A DNA stretch of 64,000 nt from Kingdonia uniflora (Eukaryota > Streptophyta > Magnoliopsida > Ranunculales > Circaeasteraceae): the NCBI GenBank assembly GCA_014058105.1, contig JACGCM010000715.1, forward strand, positions 4,650,001 through 4,714,000, written 5' to 3'. Shown piece by piece: positions 10,456 through 20,589 of the stretch (within the stretch, counting starts at the first letter, position 1; the number at the start of each line of letters is the position of its first letter). The notes beneath the pieces are model-generated. The model saw nothing but the letters and a program-made list of their open reading frames with translations, was not told the origin of the DNA and ran no database searches. The position numbers and the translations under genes are program-made.

Positions 10456-11949
10456 ATCTCAATGATGAGGTGAAGATTAATTTTTGGAGAGATTCTTGGG
10501 CTTCTGACATTCCTTTAAGGGAAAATATTGATCTTCCTCAACACCTTTGGAAGTACTGCAAAGCTAGGGTAAGGGATTTTATTAAACCTAATGGCTGGAA
10601 TATTCCTCCTAACATCTTTTTAGCCCTTTTGTTCATCGGAATGGACATTTCTAGTATTCCCTGTAATCCTAATGTAGAAGATACTAAAATCTGGAAACCT
10701 GATATACATTGTGATTTTTATATCAAGAATGCTTTTGAAAATACCATAAATCATTTAGCTACTGCTTGGTGGTAGAGATTTACTTGGCATAAGTGCTTAC
10801 ACCCTTGTCTTAGTAGGTTTACTTGGAGACTTATGAATCATATTCTTCCTTATGATGAGATTGTTCAAAGTAAGGGCATAACATTAGCTTCCACTTGCTC
10901 TCATTGCTTTAGCGCTGCTGAAACTGAAGACCATATGTTCTTTGATTGTCCTACTGCTAAGGTTTTGTGGTGCTGGGCTTCTAGTACCTTCAGTTTTTCT
11001 GATATTTCAGTACATGATGGTTGTAAAGCTATATTGGAAATGAGTAAGGTGCTGAGCTCTTATCTTAATGACCTATGGTTTACGATGGCATTTTCTATAT
11101 GCAGATGGCTTTGGAATTCAAGAGAAAAGATCAGATTTGATGAGACAAAGATGTCTATTAAGGAGATTCAGAACAATGTGCTACGAGATATATCAAATAG
11201 TACAAGTTTATCTAAGAATAATATACACAATACAACTTTTGATCTGCAGGGGATTAAGTCTCTTTATGTCAACTGTAAATTTGGTAAAGTTCCTTCTATC
11301 AAAAGTTGTATGTGGATTCTTCCTGACAATAATGAGGTTAAGCTGTGCTATGATGGATCTTCTTTGGGTAATCCTGGATCTTCTGGGATTGGCATAATAT
11401 TTTATAGGGACTGGGAGGGCAGGGTTCTTGGTACTTTCTTTAAATCAGTGGGGTCGACTACAAACTACCTGGCAGAAGTTCAAGCTATTATTGATGGGGT
11501 GGAGAAAGCGGTCCAAAGAGGCTGGTACAAATTATGGATTGTTTTTTATTCTTATGCAGCCATTCAAGCTTTTATCACAAACAAGATTCTTTGGAAATTT
11601 AGAAGGAAGTGGATGCTTCTCCTTTCTTATATACAGTCTATCAGATTTAGCCAAACCTAGAGAGAGGCAAACTTCTCTGCAGACACCTTAGCTAAGAGAG
11701 GCTCCAAAGCTTTGTTTCCTTTCGAAGAATGGGTTGATGGTACACTGGATTATCTGGCTTGAATTGAAGACGCCCATATAGAGTATTTTAGATTCAGTAG
11801 GTCGTAAAATTTTTTTTGAGGTGTCTGCTGTTATTTCCTTTTAGTTATTATGGGCTTTCCTTGTCTTATATTTAGACTGGGTCCCCTCAATTGTTCTTTT
11901 CGGTTTATATTTTATAAAATCTAAGCTTTTAGCCAAAAAAAATAATCTC
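10456..11949 (+). mobile_element. 5'-truncated L1-type LINE inserted in Tat element A
   Basis: Copy B is continuous across this point (near 21955), while copy A is split between 10460 and 11945. The inserted 1484 bases (10461-11944) end in a run of A (AAAAAAAATA at 11935-11944) and are flanked by ATCTC at 10456-10460 and 11945-11949, a short but consistent target-site duplication. The 5' truncation, 3' A-run and coding content together identify a LINE inserted by target-primed reverse transcription. Confidence 0.85.
10461..11763 (+). pseudogene. LINE ORF2 C-terminus: zinc-binding reverse-transcriptase tail and RNase H
   Basis: The frame opens directly at the truncation (DEVKINFWRDSWASDIPL, the usual segment after the RT thumb). 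The zf-RVT-like region follows at 10770-11000 (RLMNHILPYDE, CSHCFSAAETEDHMFFDCP, VLWCWAS). A C-terminal RNase H of the RVT_3 type lies at about 11300-11660: KLCYDGSSLGNPGSSGIG carries the first Asp and NYLAEVQAIIDGVEKAV the Glu, and the segment near VFYSYAAIQAF lacks the usual second Asp. The frame is interrupted at 10773 by a TAG where a Trp codon is expected, and again near 11660. The tail to 11763 reads LAKRGSK-like in another frame. Confidence 0.85.
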
Positions 11950-12388
11950 GAAGGCGAGGTGATAGTCGTCGCTGTTTCTGTTTGACCGTCGTGGTGTTTA
12001 TTTTGATGGTAAATTTTTTACATGTCTTTGTCGGATCGACCCCAGGCATATCTTCGAAAGTCCATACAAAAATGTCTCGATTTAGCCGTAAGCATTGAAT
12101 GAGAGCATCCTTATCGTGCTGGATCAGTTTGATACCGATAAAAGTACCTCTGCTAGGTTCATCAATGTTGATGTATTCGGTAGGCTTTTCTGTTGAAGGC
12201 TAATCATCAAGGTGATCAACTTTCTGTAATTGATATGCAGCATATCATTCTGAGGTATCTGGAAGGGCAGAGACGGTATTTTTGCAAGCTCAGGAAAGCT
12301 TTTGACTACCCTTGATTTCATAGAAACTATCGTTGTGTTTAAAGCAGAGTGCTTGATGATAGGTGGAAGTGATTACTTTTATAAAGGT
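11945..12388 (-). pseudogene. protease-RT linker of Tat element A
   Basis: Matches copy B at about 21960-22380, including the minus-strand block equivalent to INIDGPRRGTFIGSKL and the AGGTGGAAGTGATT block at 12361-12374. The match to copy B stops between 12381 and 12389, where unrelated sequence (element C) starts. No open frame remains apart from a 65-residue piece. Confidence 0.7.
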
Positions 12389-12416
12389 TGTATGTTCAAA
12401 ATTTTACCACCTCTAT

Positions 12417-12975
12417 CGACCATTCATTCCCCTCAGATTTGCTCGAATTGGAACCTTGAAAAACTTTGAGGTTGCCCCCAAGTATCAGTTGGGTCGAAGG
12501 GTTGACGTGATACTTAGGTTTGACCAAGAAGTTCACTGGATTTCGAAGGTCACCCTTAGGTCTATCTATAGGATTGTGCCTAAACAAAGAATTATGTGGT
12601 CGACCCTAATACATCCTCGAGGGTCCGGTCTATCGACCATTCATGCCCCTCGGGTGTGCTCGAATTAGAACCTTGAAAAACTTTAAGGTCGCCCCCAATT
12701 ATCAGTCAGGTCGAAGGGTTGACTTGATACTTAGGTTTAACCAGGAAGTTTACTGGACTTCGAAGGTCACCCCAGAGTCTATCCGCGGGATTATGCCTAA
12801 ACAAAGTATTATGTGGTCGGTCCCAATGCATTCCCGAGGGTCCAGTTGACCGATCATTCATGCCCCTCGGGTGTGCTCAAATTGGAACTTAGAAAAACAT
12901 CGAGGTCGCCCTCAAGTATCAGTCAGGTCGAAGGGTAGATAGGATACTTAGGTTTGTCAAAGAAATTTACTTTGA
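12417..12975. repeat. 217-bp tandem repeat, about 2.6 units
   Basis: Units begin with CGACCATTCATTCCCCTC at 12417, its variant at 12634 and CGATCATTCATGCCCCTC at 12851, exactly 217 bases apart each time. Long blocks such as CAGTC/TTGGGTCGAAGGGTTGA and AACAAAG.ATTATGTGGTCG repeat at the same offsets. The third unit is partial. Two small frames inside (12363-12668, 12643-12849) are repeats of each other and only reflect the array. Confidence 0.95.
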
Positions 12976-13264
12976 GACAGAACACGAAGCAATGATGAGA
13001 AAATATATTTATTAATTATGTTGTATTTATATCAGTTGAACAAAGTGGTGGTCGTGGCCTATTGTATGAGGCTAACTACATTGTGTTCCAAGGGTTAGGT
13101 AGAGGCTCCTCAGCTTGTGTCATTAGTTAATAGGATCCTTTGTCAGTTTTGTCGTACATAACATAAGGTCCTTCCTAGGACTCGGCTAGCTTGCCGACAT
13201 TGCGAGGCTTCGTAGAGTGTGTGACTCGTCGAAGTTCCAAATTTCCAATATTGAAACTGCAAGG

Positions 13265-13800
13265 TCAAACTCCATTGTTGTATAACTTTTGGAGAGAGAG
13301 GTGGTAAGGGCCGAGGTTTGCTATGGCTCGGTCTCTGGTTTTATCAGTCCATAACATGATACATCCAAGTTCGAACTCAGTATCTTCATCGGGGAGGTCG
13401 GGATCGCGTGTTGGTACTTTAAACTGGGTTGGTAGCGCAACTTGGTAACGTAAGCCAAGAGGAAGGGAGTCTAGCCCATTGCCTTTCTTGGTGTGGTACG
13501 GTAGGCCCAGATTACATGTTGTAGTTCTTGAATCCATCGACCTTTCTTCTCATCGACGCGTCTCTTAAGACCATCGACTATAGTTTTATTGATTACTTCG
13601 ACCTGGCCATTCCCCTTTGGGTAGTAAGGTGTGGAAGGGGAGAGAATGATGTTGTACTTCTTGAGGAAATCGCAAAATTTGTTCCCAACAAACTTTAAGC
13701 CGTTGTCGCATCGAATCATGTGAGGGCCGCCAAAACGTGTGATGATATTTTCCCATAAGAACCTGATGACTTCATCTTCTTTAGTTCGACGTAAAGGGTA
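13265..13800 (-). pseudogene. integrase C-terminal half of gypsy element C
   Basis: The minus strand reads RCDNGLKFVGNKFCDFLKKY with the second catalytic Asp, then YYPKGNGQVEVINKTIVDGL with the catalytic Glu, followed by WAYRTTPRKAMG, the conserved end of the gypsy integrase core. The downstream frame (VALPTQFKVPTRDPDLPDED) continues the C-terminal region in a shifted frame after 13471. The N-terminal half is missing because LINE 2 starts at about 13801. Confidence 0.85.
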
Positions 13801-13820
13801 AAAAAAGGTACTTTGATGGA

Positions 13821-15284
13821 TTGGGTTTCCCCCTCCCTCCCCAAACCCTAGCTGCCATTAGGTTTTCTAGGGATTCTACCCTTTTTTGTTTGCATTTTCT
13901 TCTATTTTACTCTTCATTAATCACCATCTTCTCTCGGCAAGTCCTTTTTCTACCATTTTCTGTACTCTTTTTGTATCTTTTCTCGAACTCTCATGGCTTC
14001 AAGTATACTACCTTCCTCTCCTCCTATCGCTATCCAGTCCACTACCTCCACAGTTATTGCCATCTCCGGCATGACCTCCTCCCTCCCCCCTTCCTAACTG
14101 CCAAGTCGTACGCCTGTGCTACTACAGTTGCGTCCAAGCCGATCCTTGAGAAGTTTATCCCTGAGGCTAGGGTTTCACATTAAGATGGTTGCCCAACCTT
14201 TTCTTTCTCACCCTACAATGTTACTAAGGCTGAGACCGCTCTTTCCCCCATGCTGGTGATAAAATTCAATGGAGGACGTCCCTCTTTAGATGACATTAGG
14301 GTTAATATCTGAGATAACTGGGGATTGCTCAAGGCCCCGATCATCGGGAGATTTGATTATTAAAACATCATGATCATGATGTTGTCAGAGAAGGACGTGG
14401 TCAAGACCATGTCTAGGGAGTCCAATCAAGTAAGGGGCTCATATTTTACCCTTACCAGATGGTCCAATCATTTTGATCCGAAGAAGGATTCACCAATTGC
14501 ATCGGTATGGGTGCAATTTAAGGGTTTAAATATATACTATTTTAACCTTGGTTTCCTGAAGTATTTAGCTGGTCTCATGGGCAGATTCATTTCGATCAAC
14601 GACGCCACCAAGCACCTCACAAGACCTATCAGAGCCAGGGTTTGCGTGGAGATGGATCTTTCTAAACCACTGCCGTCGAGGTTGTCGGTTCATGGGAAAT
14701 GTGGGGGTTTCATGCAGGAGATCGCGTACGGAAGATATCCAAAATTCTGTTCGCACTGCTCTCTGCTTGGGCATAAGCTTCCACACTGCACAAGAAAGCA
14801 CCTGATTCATGTCGTAAAACATATCAAGATGGATAGTAAGAAACAGGCCCCAAAGACATCAAGGGTTAATACTACTATGAATAAGCTGACACAGAAAGCA
14901 GTTGAGATTAATGGGGAGAAATACACAGATACTGTAATTGATATGCATGCTAAAGGTGTACTAGCTATAGTACAGTCGGTAATTAATGTTGTGATCCAAT
15001 CCACCATGGTAACCAAGGAGCAGGGGATACATAACCTCATCCAAGAGGAGGTTGGGGAGGATGGAATAGCTCTACAAATATACAAAGACATGGAGGAGCA
15101 AACTGCACTCAAAACTGTCGGTGATGATCACAACTCTAACCAGGCTGCTACAGGTTTCTACTCTGATTCAGAAGTATTGGATAGCAGGAAGACACCATCG
15201 AGGAAGGCCAGAAGGAAGCCAACATTTGTGCCTCTTAGTATGATTACTAGGAGTCACTCAAAACCACCAAATCCCACAGTTTAG
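13821..15284 (+). pseudogene. LINE 2 ORF1: DUF4283-like domain with CCHC zinc knuckle
   Basis: One reading phase runs from about 13821 to the TAG at 15282 with stops near 14181, 14311 and 14360. From about 14184 it reads KFNGGRPSLDDIRVNI, TRWSNHFDPKKDSPIASVWV and RARVCVEMDLSKPLPSRL, the typical DUF4283 RNA-binding part of plant L1 ORF1 proteins. Next comes CSHCSLLGHKLPHC (CX2CX4HX4C) at about 14752-14793. The C-terminal third is a charged linker ending in a basic RKARRKPTF tract. The first 120 codons may be leader sequence. In plant LINEs this protein packages the RNA. Nonfunctional because of the stops. Confidence 0.8.
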
Positions 15285-17960
15285 ATGTCAGATTCGCTCT
15301 TAATCTGGAACTGTCGAGGTGTAGGAAACAATAAGACTGTAAATCATCTTAAGCTTTTAAAGCTTTACAGGATAGCAATTGTAGTTTTGCTTGATCCTTT
15401 TCTTTTTGTTGATTAGTTAGAACATGTTACTACAAGAATAAATTTTTGTTCCAGTCTCTCTAACACTAGTTATAACGACAAAATTTGGGTTATGTGGCAG
15501 AGTAGTTTTCGAGTGGATTTCATTAGCACCTCAAATCAATTTCTATACTACGATGTATGTTATAATAACACGTGGATGATGGACATCACTTTCATTTATG
15601 CTAAATGCAGTCTGAGCAAAAAAAAGGAACTGTGGGATGACATTATACTTTTGTCTAACTCAGTTAGGGGAGTATGGATGGTAGCCGGTGACTTCAATTC
15701 TATACATTCTACCGCTGAGAAACTGAGTACACGGGCAGCCTGTCTAGCAGTACTTAAAGAATTTGAATGCATGGTGCAATGCTTGGGGCTGTTAGAGGCT
15801 AAGTTTAGCAGGTCTAAATACACTTGGTGTAATAATAAACAGGGAAGCGAGAGAGTGTATGCGAGGATCGATAGGGCTTTTTACAATTCAAATTTCTTAA
15901 CAACCTTCCCAGTAATGAAGATGCAGCACTTAGATAGGGTCTGTTCTGATCATGCTCCGCTCCTCTTTAAACTTAAGGATGAGAGGTACAATGGACCTCG
16001 CTCGTTCAAGTTCCTTAAGATGTGGTCTCTCCATGAAGGTTTTGCTAATTTTACCAAAAAAACTGGTTGGACGGAGTATACGACAACTGCCTTACATCAC
16101 TAATGTTTAAGCTTAAGAAGGTTAAACATGCCCTCAAAATATGGAATGTTGAAACCTTTGGGAGAATCGATCAGAACATTGTTTAACTACAAGATAGAAT
16201 TACGGACCTCGATTTCCGGTTACAGAATGGTTAGGATAATGCCATAGGCCAAGAGCTGGCTGCAGTTCAAGCTTCACATGCCGACATGATACATAAGGAA
16301 GATGTGCTTTGGAGGGGGCAATCCCATATTCATTGGTTGGAGACGGGGGATAACAACATGTTGTCCTTTTATAAGATCACCCAGGTTAACAAGAAGTTCT
16401 CAGCCTTATCCACTTTCAACATGTCGGATAGATCTATCATACATGATATGGGAGCTATCCATGAGGCTGCTATTTCCCACTGCCCGACACTGCTAATTAC
16501 GGAAGAGGTTGTTGTTGATGTGGAACTGTTTGGTTGCATCCCCAAGCTGGTTACAGAGTTCGGCAACTCGATGCTTCTAACTACACCAACCTTGGAGGTG
16601 GTAAGGGCAAGTTTATTTTCTATTCCAACTGATAGCGCGCTGGGTTGTGATGGTTTCACATCATATTTTTTCTTAACCTCGTGGGAGACAATTATTGATG
16701 ACCTATATGGGGCCGTCAAAGAATTCTTCAATGGCGCCTGGCTGCCTCAAAGCTACACGGCCTCGTTTATCACTCTAATCCCTAAAGTTGAGAAACCTAA
16801 AGGATTAAATGATTATAGACTCATCAGTTTATGTTCTATGATGTACAAAATTTTCACGAAGATCATAGCATCACGACTCAGCTCTATCTTGCCTAAGTTA
16901 ATCTCTGGCAATCAAGGAGCATATGTGTCTGACAAGGACATTAGTAAGACAATCACCTTGGCTCAGGAAATTGTGGAAGAACTTAGAAGAAAGACTAGAG
17001 GGAGAAATGTTATGATCAAGGTTGATATGTCCAAAGCATACGATAGGTTGGATTAGAAATTCTTAAGAGCGGTTCTGCTAAGATTTGGTTTCTACGAGCG
17101 ATGGGTGGCTCTTATTGCTCAATGTGTGGAAACCCCGTGGTTCCTAGTGGTCTTAGAAGGGGTGGTTAAAGGCTACTTCAAGTCCTCCGGGGGTTTATGA
17201 CAAGGCGACCTTCTCTCTCCGCTCATGTTTATTATGGCTGAAGAAGTATTCTCCAGAGGTATTTCAAAATGGTTTACAGATGGCAAGATTGACTTCTTCA
17301 AGGTATCCAAAGGGTGTATGGACATAACTCATTTATTATATGCGGACGACTTTATTGTGTTCCTGAATGGTGGTAAATCTTCCATCACAGCACTTATGGA
17401 ATTCCTCCGGAGATATGAGGCATGTTCTGGGTAGAAAATTAGCAAAGCTAAAAGTGAGATCTTTATCCATCACTCTACTCCAGCTACTAGAAAAGCGATC
17501 ATTCAGACTTACTGTGGCATTCAAATGGGGACTTTTCTTCTCCTATAACCTGGGGCTCCAATATGCTACGGGAGAATGCGGATAGCTCATTTTGATAGTC
17601 TCATCAGAAGAGTTCAAATGAAAATCGAAGGTTGGAAGGGGAAGCTTCTCTCGGCAGGAGGTAAATTAATTTTTATCAACCATGTATTAAACTCCATGCC
17701 TATACACTTACTCTCTAGCTTACATGTTTCTAAAACCATCTTTAAGAGGTTAGAAACTATGTTTGCTAATTTTTTATGGGGAAGCTATGACGGACATCCA
17801 AAGCGGAAATGGGTGGCTTGGGACACGATTTGATGACAAAAAGACGAAGTGGGCTTGGTATCCGTAATCTTAAGGACATAAAGGATAACTTTCTATTAAA
17901 GAAATGTGGGCACATACTCTACAAATAGTCCATGTGGATTGATTTTTTTAAGAGTAAGTA
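15285..17960 (+). pseudogene. LINE 2 ORF2: AP endonuclease and reverse transcriptase, C-terminus lost
   Basis: ATG at 15285 directly follows the ORF1 stop and gives MSDSLLIWNCRGVGN, the endonuclease start. VAGDFNSIH and the terminal CSDHAPLLFKL (catalytic His) lie near 15690 and 15950. The RT has TASFITLIPKVEKPKGLNDYRLISL near 16760, VDMSKAYDRLD near 17025 with the first Asp, SPLMFIM, and the LLYADDF active site at about 17337. In-frame stops include TAG for the expected Trp after YDRLD, TGA for the expected Arg in GL(R)QGD and TAG for the expected Gln in CSG(Q)KIS. The frame slips again near 17500. It is truncated after FANFLWGS...KRKWVAW. Confidence 0.85.
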
Positions 17961-17967
17961 TCCCCGA

Positions 17968-18188
17968 AATGGTATATTTTCTATAGGGGATGTATTTGTA
18001 GAGCTGATGTAGATCGAGGAAATTGTATGTCCTCCATGGAAATAGATTTGGGCCCTCGACCTGCTGAATTGATAGAGCAGGGCAGGATTGTTGTGACTGC
18101 TCGAGAGCGAGAATTTATGGCTAATCAACCTCCTGTTGTAGGGGAAAGTGCGGTTGACATCCCAATAATAGAAAAGAATATTTTGTAG
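17968..18188 (+). pseudogene. C-terminal tail of the antisense aORF, Tat element B
   Basis: The plus strand gives VDRGNCMSSMEIDLGPRPAE, then LIEQGRIVVTARE, PPVVGESAVD and IEKNIL before TAG at about 18186. This aligns residue by residue with the aORF end of copy A (DADRGNCMNSMETEL, VEKNPL) and is better preserved here: the frame is open to its stop. Only about 70 residues remain because the element is broken at 17968. Confidence 0.85.
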
Positions 18189-18239
18189 TGGTTGGATATG
18201 AACCTGAAAAAAGTATTTATTGCATACATATTGATAGAT

Positions 18240-18735
18240 AAAAATTAGTTTTACCTTTGCATTATCTTATGTCTGGTAGAGTTTTTGATTGAAAACTAGT
18301 ATTAACTTCATTTTAATTGCAAAGAATTTAGTAGAGTCGGCAAAACCAAGTATTATCCTTGATTTAAGTGGTATGATGTCACAGCCATATTAAAAGAGAT
18401 AAAAGCTAGTTTTACCTTGGCTTTATCTTATGCCTGGCAGAGTCTTTGATTGAAAGCTCGTATTACCTTCGTTTTAATCACAAAAAATTTAGTAGAGTCT
18501 GCCAAACCAAGTGTTATCCTTGATTTAATTGGTATGATGTCGTAGTCATACTGAATGAGATGAAAGCTAGTTTTACCTTTACTTTATTTTATGCCTGGTA
18601 AAGTCTTTGATTGAAAACTAGTATTACATTCTTTTTAAGCGTAGAGAATTTAGTAGAGTCAGCCAAACCAAGTGATATCATTGATTTAACTGGTATAGAG
18701 GTCGATTGAAAGCTAGTATTACCAATGCTTTAATC
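18240..18735. repeat. degenerate ~52-bp repeat array, copy B
   Basis: Repeats of AGCTAGTTTTACCTTTGCTT and AACTAGTATTA cores at about 50-base spacing, separated by TTGATTGAAA, homologous to the array at 6998-7440 of copy A and in the same place between the aORF stop and the end of integrase. Confidence 0.85.
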
Positions 18736-18789
18736 TATGTATTGTCTACAAAGTAGAGAGATATGTGGGAGAAGAAACTCTAAAGTTTT

Positions 18790-20110
18790 CATTAAATAGA
18801 AAATGATGTACATTGGATGGAGATGGAAATCTTACTTTTAGAATGGGAAAAGCGAGAAATTGAAATAAAGCAGTAAGGGCCTTAACGAGAGTACCATTTC
18901 AGTGGCCTAGTATTCCAAGGATTTGAGATGTGGATTCCCTTTTCTGTTATCTGGGATCCCAGGCTTGAGAAACCTATGATTTGGAATTGACTCTCCTAAT
19001 TGTCTACTAGTTTCCAAGCATGAGGCTCTTTACGGTGTTGAGGAATTTATGTGAGGATGAGATGATTGATTTGGATGGTATGGCTTCTGACTTGTTTGTT
19101 GTACAAAATTGTCAGCATATGGTGATATCGACCTAGGTTAGCGATGGCGCGTTCCCTGGTCTTATCAATCCAATTGAGTTTATAGGCTAATTCGAACTCT
19201 TTTCATCATCAGTTAGCTCGTGATCTTTGACTGGATGATGGTATTTGGAGGGAATGACGGCTTTGGTTTAGCAGGTAAGGAGGAATGGAGTGCAGTCAGT
19301 TGATTGACGTGGAATGGTAAATATGCCCATAAGATATGAGGTAGTTCTCAAACCCAATTCCCTTTTATCCATGAGTGAATCCTTTTCTTGAGTTTAACTA
19401 CGATGGTTTTGTTAGTTATTTCGGCTTGGCCATTGCCTTGAGGATAATAGGGATTGAATGGTGAGTTGATGATGTTGTATTGGTTGTGGAAAGCTACAAC
19501 TTTTTCTCCAATGAATTGAGGCCCGTTATCGATAGGAATTAGGTGGGAGCACCGAAACCGAGTGATGATGTATTCCCAGATAAAAGCCTCTTCTTCTCTG
19601 GTTTAACAAAGTTGAACTGCTTCTACCCATTTTGTAAAATAATCGGTAGCTACGAGCAGGCATCGGGGGTTACCTAGAGAATTAAGAAATTTTCCGACAA
19701 GATCGAGTGCCCATCTTTTGAATGGCCAAAAAACCTTGGTTACAAAGAGTTCGAGCGCAGGGGCGCGTATTATATATCCATGTCTTTGACAGGCATCACA
19801 TTTGTGTGAGTATTCTTCTACTTGCTTGTGCATGCCGGGCCAGAATACTTCATGTATAATAGCTCTGTTTGCTAGTGATCGACCTGGGGCATGGGAGTCA
19901 CAAGTCCCTTCAAGTAAGTTACAAGGCATCTTGTCCACTTTCCTTCTGGAGAGGCACTTGAGGTAAGGCCCTGGGACTGAACGGTGGTATAAGGCACCGT
20001 TTTGATTTAGGTAGCACTTTGAGTTGTTGATCAGCAGTCGGCGCTCTTTTGGATCTGCTAGAAGTGATCCGCTGTATTTATTGTCGTTACATAGATAGGC
20101 TACGAAGGGC
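18790..20110 (-). pseudogene. integrase of Tat element B
   Basis: The minus strand shows the zinc-binding part (EGTCDSHAPGRSLANR, FWPGMHKQVEEYSHKCDACQ). The first Asp is in FWPFKRWALDLVGKFLN, the second in IPIDNGPQFIGEKVVAFHNQ and the Glu in YYPQGNGQAEITNKT, so all three catalytic acids are still recognisable. A TAG interrupts the frame at 19603, a probable Gln or Arg position before TREEEAFIWEY, and further frame slips follow. The C-terminal module downstream of about 19300 is degenerate. The better preserved core makes this a useful reference for copy A, which has lost the middle. Confidence 0.85.
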
Positions 20111-20239
20111 TTTCGCCAATTATCGTCTTCCATTTTATTGCCCCTAGTGTTGATCGTGCATACAGAAATATGATCAATACTGGGGGTTAAAATTACTTCG
20201 ATATGGAGATATTGAGCTTTTATTCCCAAGACCCTGACT

Positions 20240-20580
20240 AGATATGCCAAGGAATCGGCGTATCAATTATCACCTCGAAGAAGATAGGTTAGAGTTGCTT
20301 GCGTGAACTTGCTTATCCTATCTGTAATGAGGGCTACATATTCGGTCATCTTGTCATTCGTCTTGTATTACTCAGAGTAATGTTGGACGATAAGTAGTGA
20401 ATTTGTGCATACTAAGAGTTCTGGGACGCCGAGCTCAAGAGCGAGGTCGAGTCTGTAAATGAGAGCTTTGTATTCGGTAATATTATTTGAGGCCTCGAAA
20501 TCCAAGCAGATTAATTTCTCAATTCTATCGTTGGAAGGGTAATTAATACGATTCTAAATCCTGACCCTGGGGGTCCTGCT
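20240..20580 (-). pseudogene. second (archaeal-type) RNase H of Tat element B
   Basis: After a spacer the minus strand reads GSGFRIVLIT, LDFEASNNITEYKALIYRLD with the conserved Glu, LELGVPELLVCTNSLL where TNS replaces the usual TDS, and YADSLAYLVRVLGIKAQYLH with the last Asp. Placement between the usual RNase H and integrase is the diagnostic layout of the Tat lineage. A TGA and a frame change near 20510 and a TAA near 20388 break it. Confidence 0.8.
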
Positions 20581-20589
20581 AATCTAACT

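Larger units (their letters stand above)
1..12388 (-). mobile_element. Ty3/gypsy Tat-lineage retrotransposon A, 5' half missing
   Basis: The element reads on the minus strand. From high to low coordinates it has a protease-RT linker, RT (split by a LINE), RNase H, a second archaeal-type RNase H, integrase, an array of about 52-bp repeats, a long antisense gene (aORF) and the 3' LTR, whose outer part lies beyond base 1. The second RNase H and the extra antisense gene between pol and the 3' LTR are known marks of the Tat lineage. Copy B at 17968-25154 matches it from the aORF tail through the linker, which fixes the domain order. The 5' end (gag, PBS, 5' LTR) is lost at about 12388, where sequence matching copy B stops and element C begins. 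Every domain is broken by stops or frameshifts, so the copy is dead. Confidence 0.85.
12389..13800 (-). mobile_element. 3' fragment of a second Tat-type gypsy element (C)
   Basis: Minus-strand integrase sequence at 13265-13800 is followed downstream by non-coding sequence with 217-bp tandem repeats down to the junction with element A at about 12389. The boundary starts TGTATG on the plus strand, compatible with an LTR end, but no second LTR or PBS is visible to prove it. On the other side the fragment is cut by LINE 2. Its integrase is clearly different from that of A and B, so it is a separate family. Confidence 0.7.
13801..17967 (+). mobile_element. L1-type LINE 2, 3' end missing
   Basis: The plus strand carries a pyrimidine-rich leader (TTTCCCCCTCCCTCCCCAAA near 13827), ORF1 with a DUF4283-like domain and zinc knuckle, and ORF2 with endonuclease and RT. 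The zf-RVT region, RNase H, 3' UTR and A-tail are absent: ORF2 ends abruptly at about 17960 and joins the aORF tail of Tat element B. The left flank is the integrase of element C, so left and right neighbours are different elements and no target-site duplication is visible. The 3' end was therefore lost by deletion or recombination, not by normal LINE truncation, which removes the 5' end. Confidence 0.85.

Noticed and set aside
12363..12849. Two similar plus-strand ORFs as a duplicated gene
   Set aside because: They are the same 217-bp repeat read twice and lie in non-coding DNA of a gypsy element.
10461..17960. LINE 1 and LINE 2 as two halves of one split element
   Set aside because: Their coding parts are nearly complementary, but LINE 1 has its own A run and target duplication inside element A, so it is an independent truncated insertion.
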